Shown: piece by piece, positions 44,574-54,601 of the stretch
Layout: every line of letters begins with the position of its first letter
Position numbering within the stretch: position 1 is the first letter of the stretch
DNA from: Chryseobacterium sp. JM1
Lineage (GTDB): Bacteria; Bacteroidota; Bacteroidia; Flavobacteriales; Weeksellaceae
Reading direction: 5' to 3'
Assembly (NCBI RefSeq): GCF_000737715.1
Contig: NZ_JPRN01000005.1
Location: 372,001-436,000, forward strand
DNA length: 64,000 nucleotides
The notes under the pieces: model-generated
Databases searched by the model: none
What the model was told of the DNA's origin: nothing
What the model saw: only the letters and a program-made list of their open reading frames with translations
Translations under genes and position numbers: made by a program

Positions 44574-44670
44574 GGAGCAGACAGGAATCGAACCTGTGAC
44601 CCGTAAGATAGGAACTTTGTCTGCCAATAGCGGAAAGTGATCACTGCTCTACCTTCTGAGCTACTGCCCC
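44574..44670 (-). ncRNA. tRNA-like RNA with expanded anticodon region
   Basis: Read on the minus strand. The 7-bp acceptor stem pairs GGGGCAG with CTGCTCC. A 4-bp D stem (GCTC/GAGC) has the loop AGAAGGTA with the conserved GG. A 5-bp T stem (ACAGG/CCTGT) has the loop TTCGATT. Discriminator A follows; CCA is not encoded. Between position 26 and the T stem are 47 nt instead of the usual 22. GTGA can pair with TTAC as a weak anticodon stem, leaving a loop of about 34 nt. This loop contains GTTCCTAT and TTTCCGC modules that recur in the leader downstream. No normal 7-nt anticodon loop is possible, so it is unlikely to decode. It lies between rtcB and the TerD-like gene. Confidence 0.75.
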
Positions 44671-44726
44671 ATTGATTTTTTATTTTTTAAACTTCTTTAT
44701 ACGTTGATCATCGTCGAGAATATAAA

Positions 44727-44753
44727 CCTTATAGGTTTCAAAAACCTATAAGG
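44727..44753 (-). terminator. Hairpin after rtcB
   Basis: CCTTATAGGTTT and AAACCTATAAGG form a perfect 12-bp stem with a 3-nt loop, 35 bp past the rtcB stop. It probably ends the rtcB transcript before the tRNA-like RNA. Confidence 0.65.
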
Positions 44754-44787
44754 CTTAGGTATTATATTTACTATCTGATTAGAAAAA

Positions 44788-46299
<1,512 letters not shown>

Positions 46300-46326
46300 C
46301 TATCCAACGATTAAAAATAAAGAAAT

Positions 46327-46659
46327 ATGTTGTTAGAACAATTAAAAAACAATCCTGAAACCCTTCTGTTCAAAGAAGTAATTGCCCATATTGATGAACA
46401 GTATGATTTTATCCCTACTGAATTTAAAAACGGAAATACAGTGAACGAAGCCGGTCAGAATAACGGTTCGTGTAAGGTTTTCAGTTTTGCTAAGCTTCAG
46501 GGATTATCAAAAGAACAGGTACTTCCTCTTTTCGGAGAATTCTATAGAGAAGATGTTTTAAAAAATCCTGAGGGAACAGATCACCAGAATATCAGAAACT
46601 TTATGGAGTTTGGCTGGGATGGGATTTCTTTTGAGGGAGAAGCATTGAAAAAGAAATAG
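46327..46659 (+). CDS. HopJ type III effector-family protein
   Basis: 110 residues matching the HopJ family: TEFKNGNTVNEAGQNNGSCKVFSFAKLQ, LPLFGEFYREDVLKNPEGTDHQNIRNFM. Despite the name it is widespread in bacteria without type III secretion and is probably a housekeeping cytosolic protein of unknown function. Divergent from rtcB. Confidence 0.9.
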   Translation: MLLEQLKNNPETLLFKEVIAHIDEQYDFIPTEFKNGNTVNEAGQNNGSCKVFSFAKLQGLSKEQVLPLFGEFYREDVLKNPEGTDHQNIRNFMEFGWDGISFEGEALKKK

Positions 46660-46668
46660 TTTTTTAAC

Positions 46669-46985
46669 GTCAATAGTGAATTTTGCTTCGCAAGTGAATA
46701 GTCAATTTAAAAACGATTGAAATGTTAGGAGATGATGAATGGAAAGAGAAATCGTTTTTAAAGTCAATAGTGAATTTTGCTGCGCAAGTGAATAGTCAAT
46801 TTAAAAACGATTGAAATGTTAGGAGATGATGAATGGAAAGAGAAATCGTTTTTAAAGTCAATAGTGAATTTTGCTGCGCAAGTGAATAGTCAATTGATGG
46901 CGGACAGTAAGATTGAAAATCCAAAATCCAGAATCCAAAATTAAAAATTGACTTGCGAAGCAAAATTGACATTTCACAATTCACA
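46669..46985. repeat. 94-bp tandem repeat with an inverted arm
   Basis: A unit beginning GTCAATAGTGAATTTTGC starts at 46669, 46763 and 46857 (period 94 bp), the third copy being cut short. The start of the unit is inverted at about 46946-46985 (ATTGACTTGCGAAGCAAAATT). Each full unit holds ATGTTAGGAGATGATGAATG, which opens a frame of about 31 codons into the next unit; I do not call it a gene. Confidence 0.75.
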
Positions 46986-47013
46986 TTTATCCCCTCCAAA
47001 AAACCACACAACC

Positions 47014-48033
47014 ATGTCATCCAATAAAAACGCACTTATTCGTTATAAAACATTAGATAAATGTCTTAAGAACAAATACCGGAAATACACACTGGAAGAT
47101 CTTATTGATGCCTGTTCTGATGCCCTTTTTGAATTTGAAGGTAAAGAATCTTATGTAAGCAGACGGACCGTTCAGCTTGACCTGCAGAATATGCGGAGTG
47201 AAAAATTCGGGTATGAAGCCCCGATTGAAGTATTTGAACGAAAATACTACCGTTACAGTGATTCTGAGTACAGCATTCATAATATTTCCGTCAATGAAAG
47301 TGATCTGAAAGCGATGAATAATGCCGTTCAGATCCTGAAACAGTTCAAGGATTTCTCTATGTTTAAAGAGATGAACGGGGTGATTCAGAAACTGGAAGAT
47401 TCCATCCATTCTACAGGACAGAAATCAATCATTCATCTGGATAAAAATGAACAGCTGAAAGGGTTGGAACATATCGACATCCTTTATGAAAGTATTTCGA
47501 ATAAAAAAGTCCTGAATATTCTTTACCGTAGTTTTACCGCAAGGGAATCCAGTAATTATGTGGTTCATCCTCAATTGTTAAAGGAGTTTAACAACCGTTG
47601 GTTCCTGATCTGTCAACACAAGGGCAAAATGTACAATTTGGCTCTCGACCGTATGGAAAGTATTGAGCCTGATGAAAAAGCTCCGTATATCGATAAAGAT
47701 CTGGATGGTGATGAGTATTTCAAAGATATTGTCGGTGTTACGGTTTCGGAAACAATGGCTCCAAGGAACGTCATTTTCTTTGTCGATGCCCACAACGCTC
47801 CGTATATAAAGACCAAACCGCTTCATAAAAGCCAGGAAATTTTAAGTGAAACGGAGGAAGGAACGTTATTTAAAATCTGTGTACAGATCAATTTTGAGCT
47901 AGAAAGATTACTACTTGGTTTTGGAGAATCTCTGATCGTTCACAAACCGAGAAAACTAAGATTACGGTTACAGGAAAAGTTTAGTGCCGGGTTTAAAAAC
48001 TATGAGAAGCTGGATATTCCTGATGAAAGCTAG
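47014..48033 (+). CDS. WYL domain transcriptional regulator
   Basis: 339 residues from ATG 47014; the longer frame from 46948 begins with TTG inside the repeat. An N-terminal winged helix (IRYKTLDKCLKNKYRKYTLED, VSRRTVQLDLQNMRSEKFGYEAPI) is followed by a WYL-type ligand domain (NKKVLNILYRSFTARESSNYVVHPQLLKEFNNRWFLI) and a C-terminal WCX-like part. WYL regulators sense nucleic-acid ligands and often control defence or repair genes. It lies close to rtcB, though a direct regulatory link is inference. Confidence 0.9.
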   Translation: MSSNKNALIRYKTLDKCLKNKYRKYTLEDLIDACSDALFEFEGKESYVSRRTVQLDLQNMRSEKFGYEAPIEVFERKYYRYSDSEYSIHNISVNESDLKAMNNAVQILKQFKDFSMFKEMNGVIQKLEDSIHSTGQKSIIHLDKNEQLKGLEHIDILYESISNKKVLNILYRSFTARESSNYVVHPQLLKEFNNRWFLICQHKGKMYNLALDRMESIEPDEKAPYIDKDLDGDEYFKDIVGVTVSETMAPRNVIFFVDAHNAPYIKTKPLHKSQEILSETEEGTLFKICVQINFELERLLLGFGESLIVHKPRKLRLRLQEKFSAGFKNYEKLDIPDES

Positions 48034-48059
48034 TTTTTACTACAAAAGAAACCAAAGTT

Positions 48060-48400
48060 TTTTGAACTTTTGAGTTATTTTGAAGTTGAAAACTTTGAAA
48101 ATAGAAGACCACTTAGTTCTATAAAAATATTTGATTTTTATTCGGAATACTGTCCATAAACCTCTGTGAAAATTTGTGCAATCTGTGGTTAAAAAATTCA
48201 ACCACAAAAGTCACAAAAGCCTTACACTTAATTTACTAGAAGTTTAAATACTTTGTAAAAAGAAGATCATATAAGTTCTATAAAAATCAATGATTTTTAT
48301 ACTGATGAGTAATAATCATTGAACCTGCGAAAAACTCCTCTCCTGTGGAAGATAGCGAAAATTCAAAGGATTTTTGAAGGGGTGGTTCGATGTATGCTTT
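48060..48400. repeat. Interspersed repeat, inverted relative to 5055-5250
   Basis: TTATTTTGAAGTTGAAAACT, GAAAATAGAAGACCACTTAG and AAAATTCAAAGGATTTTTGA followed by GGGGTGGTT match, in inverted order, the sequence at 5055-5250. Related motifs (AAGAAGATCATATAAGTTCT followed by ATAAAAATC) are duplicated within it near 48112 and 48270. No gene. Confidence 0.55.
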
Positions 48401-48474
48401 AAAACACTTGCTACCACAAATAATTTCAAAGTGGCTCAGAAATTGTATTAATCAGGACATTAAAAAATCTTACT

Positions 48475-48612
48475 ATGAAATCAAGAATATTTAAAGCATT
48501 GATTGCAATTATAGCACCTATTGCGATAGAATATATCGTAAAAAAGATATCTGAGAGATTGGATAAAAAAGAAGAAGATAAAGGAAAAGGACCTAAACAG
48601 ATTACTGCTTAA
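48475..48612 (+). CDS. Small membrane-associated protein, 45 residues
   Basis: ATG 48475 to TAA 48610-48612. The chain starts MKSRIFKALIAIIAPIAIEY, a hydrophobic helix of about 15 residues. A strongly charged tail follows (VKKISERLDKKEEDKGKGPK). It may be a membrane-anchored or amphipathic peptide. A well-formed terminator follows 32 bp later, supporting a real transcript. No family assigned. Confidence 0.55.
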   Translation: MKSRIFKALIAIIAPIAIEYIVKKISERLDKKEEDKGKGPKQITA

Positions 48613-48643
48613 ATGGAGAAGTAGTTAGAATTTAATTTTATTG

Positions 48644-48680
48644 AAAAGAGGCTGTCAATTATTTGTATAGCCTCTTTTTT
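48644..48680 (+). terminator. Hairpin terminator
   Basis: AAAAGAGGCT pairs with AGCCTCTTTT around a 15-nt loop and is followed by more T residues, just after the 45-residue gene. Confidence 0.75.
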
Positions 48681-48689
48681 TGTTGGTTA

Positions 48690-48870
48690 CCGCAAAGACG
48701 CAAGTTTTTTTTTGAATTCGACTGCTTTAAGGCGCAAGGATTTTATCTTCGATAAAATTGTACAATGTCATTGCGAGGAGCGAAGCGACGAAGCAATCTC
48801 TAAAATACTTTTTTTGGCGTAAATGAGAGATTGCTTCACCTAAAGTTCGTAATGACAATCTTTTTTTATT
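48690..48870. repeat. Composite palindromic repeat, copy 2 of the GGCGCAAGG family
   Basis: Positions about 48690-48765 repeat the core found at 11283-11530 (TGCTTTAAGGCGCAAGGATT, TTATCTTCGATAAAATTGTA). Then TGCGAGGAGCGAAGCGACGA, followed by AGCAATCTCT, pairs with AGAGATTGCTTC and GTAATGACAATC, forming a second hairpin of a widespread bacterial repeat type. No gene. Confidence 0.7.
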
Positions 48871-48886
48871 TGTGTAAGCTAACCAA

Positions 48887-49441
48887 TTATACATTTACCT
48901 TCTTTACAGAAAAGTGTCCTTCATTGAATTCAATAACCATTTTCTTTCCGTAATCAATCTGTATCTTAAATATATTCTCCAGAGGAAACTGTAAAATGAA
49001 TTGCAGAATCAGGCGTATGACTCCTCCATGGGTGATGATCAACACTTTATTAGCATTAGTTTCAGAAGTAAGTTCATTCCAAAAGTTTAAAACACGGTTC
49101 TGCATTTCCAGCAGATTTTCTCCACCAGTTGCTTTTATCTGTACAAAATCTTCATACCATGGATTAATCTCTTCTTTGGGAATATCCGTCCATTTCTTCA
49201 TTTCCCAGTCGCCAAAATTCATTTCCCGAAGTCTTTCATCCGTCTTGTAATTAAATTTAAAATGTTCTGCCAAAAGAGTGCATCTGCCGGACGGACTTGA
49301 AAAAACATGATCAAAATGATTGTCAATAATCAACTCATTGAAATCTTTACAGAAATCATTTCGCAAAGGAATATCTGAAAAACCATAACACAGATTCTCA
49401 GGATTTTCTACAGCTGTATGCCGGATTACATGAATTTCCAT
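48887..49441 (-). CDS. cobC: Histidine phosphatase, probable alpha-ribazole phosphatase
   Basis: 184 residues of the phosphoglycerate-mutase-like fold. N-terminal IHVIRHTAVENPENLCYG carries the RH(T) phosphohistidine motif, DERLREMNFGDWEM the acid/base segment, and IITHGGVIRLI the second catalytic histidine. Assignment to alpha-ribazole phosphatase, which acts in the lower-ligand branch of cobalamin synthesis, rests on its overlap with cobS. Its start lies 16 bp inside the cobS frame, indicating translational coupling. Confidence 0.85.
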   Translation of the reverse strand: MEIHVIRHTAVENPENLCYGFSDIPLRNDFCKDFNELIIDNHFDHVFSSPSGRCTLLAEHFKFNYKTDERLREMNFGDWEMKKWTDIPKEEINPWYEDFVQIKATGGENLLEMQNRVLNFWNELTSETNANKVLIITHGGVIRLILQFILQFPLENIFKIQIDYGKKMVIEFNEGHFSVKKVNV

Positions 49442-50208
49442 ACGATCATTGCTCCTAAATAAAACAAAACTTCAGTCACCTGCTGTACAGACCCCAGACA
49501 GTCTCCGGTATATCCACCGATATGCTTTTTAAAATACCAGCCCATACAGATTTTCCCCAAATAAGCCAATGCAAAAGCCAGAATCAACCGCCAGTCCGGA
49601 ATCAGAAGAAAGGAAGCCAAAACACTGATAAAACTTACCACCAATGCTGATCCATCCAGGGGTTTATTGGCTAAAGGTTTTGATTTGCTGACATCAATAT
49701 CCGTCACATAACGGTGTGTATAGATCATGGTTCCTGCAATAAATCTGCTTGCCGTGTGAGCAAGAACAATCAGACCAAGGGTTTTAAATAAATCTATAGT
49801 TCCCAAAGCCTGAATGCTGAAGAATTTCAAAGCAAACAGCAATATAATTCCTACCGCTCCGTAAGCTCCTACCCGGCTGTCTTTCATAATGGTCAGGATC
49901 TTTTCTTTACCATATCCGCCGCCGAAACTGTCGCAGACATCTGTAAAACCATCCTCATGAAACGCTCCGGTCAGAAGGACACTGCTGATCATCATCAGAA
50001 CAATGGCAATATCCAGGTTAAAAAGTTGATACGAAAGATAGAGTACCACTGCATTCACAAGACCTACCAATAGTCCAACCCATGCGAAATATTTCTGCGA
50101 CTTATTCATGATTTCACCGGAATACGGAATCGTAAACGGAACGGGAATTCTCGTGAAAAACATAAGCGCCGTGGCGAAATAGATCAGTTCGTTTTTTATA
50201 CCTTTCAT
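49426..50208 (-). CDS. cobS: Adenosylcobinamide-GDP ribazoletransferase
   Basis: 260-residue inner-membrane enzyme joining adenosylcobinamide-GDP and alpha-ribazole in the last steps of cobalamin assembly. Motifs: FFTRIPVPF near the N-terminus, TGAFHEDGFTDVCDSFGGGYGKEKILTIMKDSRVG metal-binding region (shown here in parts), and GGYTGDCLGSVQQVTE near the C-terminus. It begins immediately after the cobT stop, so cobT-cobS-cobC form one operon. Confidence 0.94.
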   Translation of the reverse strand: MKGIKNELIYFATALMFFTRIPVPFTIPYSGEIMNKSQKYFAWVGLLVGLVNAVVLYLSYQLFNLDIAIVLMMISSVLLTGAFHEDGFTDVCDSFGGGYGKEKILTIMKDSRVGAYGAVGIILLFALKFFSIQALGTIDLFKTLGLIVLAHTASRFIAGTMIYTHRYVTDIDVSKSKPLANKPLDGSALVVSFISVLASFLLIPDWRLILAFALAYLGKICMGWYFKKHIGGYTGDCLGSVQQVTEVLFYLGAMIVWKFM

Positions 50209-51249
<1,041 letters not shown>

Positions 51250-51254
51250 TTAGT

Positions 51255-51475
51255 GAAATTAGGGATAGGGTGGCAGATATTAGGTGGCAGGTTGTAGGGA
51301 TGGTGCTGAAGGTTGAAATTATGGTCTTTTGATTTTAGTCAAGAGTTAGGAAACAAAATTCCAGATGCAAAAAATGATATATCTATAAACCAGCAACTAA
51401 AAACCAGCAACTGACCACCCCCTTTTAAAATCTAATACCCTCAAACTCTCCGACTCTCAAACTTAATAGTTCAAC
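51255..51475. repeat. Intergenic element with arms of two different types
   Basis: The left arm (about 51262-51300) is of the GGTGGCAGATATTAGGTGGC type. The right arm (about 51392-51470: ACCAGCAACTAAAAACCAGC, ACCCTCAAACTCTCCGACTC) is instead the inverse of the left arm of the element at 59815. Arms of two families are thus combined around one core. No gene. Confidence 0.5.
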
Positions 51476-51519
51476 GCAAAAACACTGCGCACTTCCTCTT
51501 TTACTTTGCATTAAAATAG

Positions 51520-52275
<756 letters not shown>

Positions 52276-52310
52276 ATGAGTTATAAGTTATTAATTGTGA
52301 GTTGTGAATT

Positions 52311-52958
52311 ATGGGAATATTTGATTTTTTTAAAAGGAAAAGTAAACCTTTGATGGCTAAAAAGGAGGTGAAAAATGCTGCAACGGTAATTCATCCTTTC
52401 ATAAAGCAATGCGAGTTTTTAAAGGAGGAATTTGGCTTGGTTGTTCCACAGTCTTCCATTGATTGTCTGATTCGTTTCAATCTTCCTGTAGATCATTATT
52501 ACTACAGCCTTTTTTGGCATTTTGACAATGATTTCCTTGAAGTATTTTATAATGAAAAATTTATTCAATGGGTTGTAGACCGCTATCAGCAAGTACATGG
52601 CGCAGATCCGGATTTAAAAAACTTACAGGATCAATTAGACGAAGCAAAATTTGAATTCAATCTCAGGAATGATTCCTTTCACAGCAATACTATGGACTTT
52701 GATCTTATCAATCAATGCTATGCTGAATTTAAAGCTTCGGGTGAAGAACTTATGATCACGCTTAATTTCGATTATGAGAATCTGCTCCTTAACACAGAAC
52801 TGAAAGGATATGTAGGACAGAATTATCCCAGTTTTAATGGACTTTATAAAACAACAGCTGGCATACAATATAAACAACTGGAAGATTTTAAATTACTGGA
52901 AGATATTATCCAAAATTTACTGGATGAAAAAGAGAAAAATAAGAACTTTCCTTTTTAA
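52311..52958 (+). CDS. Hypothetical protein
   Basis: 215 residues, predicted cytosolic; basic N-terminus (MGIFDFFKRKSKPLMAKK), acidic and helical middle (LKNLQDQLDEAKFEFNLRND), no recognised domain. It sits between the nucleotidyltransferase (35 bp upstream) and ATP-grasp (34 bp downstream) genes in the same orientation, so probably one transcript. Confidence 0.75.
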   Translation: MGIFDFFKRKSKPLMAKKEVKNAATVIHPFIKQCEFLKEEFGLVVPQSSIDCLIRFNLPVDHYYYSLFWHFDNDFLEVFYNEKFIQWVVDRYQQVHGADPDLKNLQDQLDEAKFEFNLRNDSFHSNTMDFDLINQCYAEFKASGEELMITLNFDYENLLLNTELKGYVGQNYPSFNGLYKTTAGIQYKQLEDFKLLEDIIQNLLDEKEKNKNFPF

Positions 52959-52992
52959 CAGAATCTGATAGTAGAAATAAAAAACAGAACAC

Positions 52993-53724
52993 ATGAAAAA
53001 TATAATAGCGCTTTCTCCTATGTATACGGAAGACAGCAACAATCTGAAAAAGGCGTCCATCCATTCGCCTTACGAACTGAACCGTTTTAATGCCAAATGG
53101 AATGTACCCGAAGAGTTTCGGGAAGATGTTATTGCAGTATATGGTGAAGATATTTATGCCGAGATTGTTGCCGATCAGTGTGGACTGACGCTTATGAAAC
53201 CTGATGACAACTGGCTTTCCCTTATTTCTGAAGAGTTTACAAAACGTAAAATTTCTTACGGACAGATGAAAGACTATATTGATCAGGAAAATATGTTCAT
53301 TAAATGTTCTGATTTTAAAAGTTTCAAGGCCGGAGTTTATCAAAAAGTTACGGATATCAAAGGTTTTGATACGGTAGATCTCAATTCTACGGTTTTCACA
53401 TCAGAAGTTGTGGAGTGGCTACTGGAAGTAAGATGCTTTGTTTTACATGGTGAAATAAAAACCTATTCTTCCTATTGGCGGAATGATGCATTTGATATGA
53501 ATCCACTTTCAGAGCGGGAAGAAAACGATATGTCTGTATTTTTTGATTTGTTTATCAGAAAATATGCTTCTACCCTTCCTCCCGCCATCGTTTTGGATTT
53601 TGGAAGTATCAAAGAAAAAGGCTGGGCTTTGATTGAAGCGAATCCTGCCTGGTGTTCCGGTTTGTATGCCTGTAATGCGGAGAAGGTGCTGGAGGTGATT
53701 GTGGAGAGTTGTGTGAAGAGATAA
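52993..53724 (+). CDS. ATP-grasp protein, R2K-clade (DUF4343-like)
   Basis: 243 residues. The C-terminal half has ATP-grasp features: MFIKCSDFKSFKAGVY (nucleotide-binding Lys), EVRCFVLHGEIKTYSSYW, VLDFGSIKEKGWALIEANPAW (Mg-binding Glu-Ala-Asn). This matches the DUF4343 family now placed in the R2K clade. It is a predicted ligase acting on a carboxylate of an unknown substrate. Last gene of the transcript starting with the 51526 nucleotidyltransferase; a strong terminator follows. Confidence 0.8.
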   Translation: MKNIIALSPMYTEDSNNLKKASIHSPYELNRFNAKWNVPEEFREDVIAVYGEDIYAEIVADQCGLTLMKPDDNWLSLISEEFTKRKISYGQMKDYIDQENMFIKCSDFKSFKAGVYQKVTDIKGFDTVDLNSTVFTSEVVEWLLEVRCFVLHGEIKTYSSYWRNDAFDMNPLSEREENDMSVFFDLFIRKYASTLPPAIVLDFGSIKEKGWALIEANPAWCSGLYACNAEKVLEVIVESCVKR

Positions 53725-53752
53725 ACGATTACGGTTATCCGTAATCGTTTTT
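53723..53752 (+). terminator. Hairpin terminator
   Basis: AAACGATTACGG pairs perfectly with CCGTAATCGTTT around TTAT, followed by TT. It marks the end of the nucleotidyltransferase-ATP-grasp transcript and the left edge of the AT-rich island. Confidence 0.88.
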
Positions 53753-53833
53753 TATGGATTGGGAATATATTTGTAACTTAAATATAGTATATTGAATATA
53801 TCGTGAATAATATTTAATTTAGAGCAAAAACAA

Positions 53834-54598
53834 ATGACCATTTTCCACGAAACCCAAATTTCACTTTCAAAAAAAGTTACTCTACATTTTTTAAATATTG
53901 AAAATTATTCTCATGATCTGGTAAAACTTATTGAGGATGAAATCGGTTTTATTAGAAATGGACCATTAAATGACGAAGATTTAAAAGATGTAAAGAAAAG
54001 AATCAAAATTTGGATTGATAAAAAAGGAAAAGAAGAAAGAGCGAAAAATGGATTTATTGCAGAATTTATTTGTCATTTGTATTTAAGATATATAAAATTT
54101 GAACAATATTCTTTATTCAAAAATCTAGAAGAGAACGGTCCCAAAAAAGGTTTTGATGGTTTATATCTTCTAAATAATGAAGTTTGGATTGTTGAAAGCA
54201 AATCAACGGTCAACAATAAAAAAAGTCATAAAAGTAAAATTAATGAGGCTTATAAGGATATTAAAACAAAATTGGAATCTAGCGAAGAAGACAAAGTAAA
54301 TGATCCGTGGGAAAATGCTAAAAATCATATTCAAATTACAAATCCAAATAAATCATTATCTGAAAATGTAAAAAAATTAAGCTCTGATTTCATTAATAAT
54401 AGAAAACATAAAATAAAAGAATTCAACATAATCCCATGCTCTACAATTTATCTAAATGATAATTGGGAAATAATTGATATAAAAGATTTAGAAAATAAAT
54501 TTAAGATTGAAGCAAAAAAAATTGAAGCAAAAAAGATTAATATCATATGTATTAACAAAAAGAGCATTGATGATTTTGTAAACTATATCAATAGCTAA
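53834..54598 (+). CDS. HamA-like nuclease (DUF1837-like), candidate Hachiman subunit
   Basis: 254 residues. A PD-(D/E)XK-like core is visible: NGFIAEFICHLYL with Glu77, KKGFDGLYLL with Asp108, and VWIVESKST with Glu121 and Lys123. HamA proteins of the Hachiman anti-phage system have this D...ExK arrangement in DUF1837. Only 3 bp separate it from a large helicase gene, the usual hamA-hamB order. The DNA is markedly more AT-rich than its flanks, pointing to transfer. The call rests on architecture; a generic restriction-like nuclease is the alternative. Confidence 0.6.
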   Translation: MTIFHETQISLSKKVTLHFLNIENYSHDLVKLIEDEIGFIRNGPLNDEDLKDVKKRIKIWIDKKGKEERAKNGFIAEFICHLYLRYIKFEQYSLFKNLEENGPKKGFDGLYLLNNEVWIVESKSTVNNKKSHKSKINEAYKDIKTKLESSEEDKVNDPWENAKNHIQITNPNKSLSENVKKLSSDFINNRKHKIKEFNIIPCSTIYLNDNWEIIDIKDLENKFKIEAKKIEAKKINIICINKKSIDDFVNYINS

Positions 54599-54601
54599 TT
54601 T

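Noticed and set aside
44574..44670. Reading the RNA as an ordinary or type II tRNA gene
   Set aside because: No 5-bp anticodon stem with a 7-nt loop can be drawn after position 26, and the extra length is not a paired variable arm.
46327..46659. HopJ protein as evidence for type III secretion or host interaction
   Set aside because: The family name is historical; the protein is widespread and no secretion genes are nearby.
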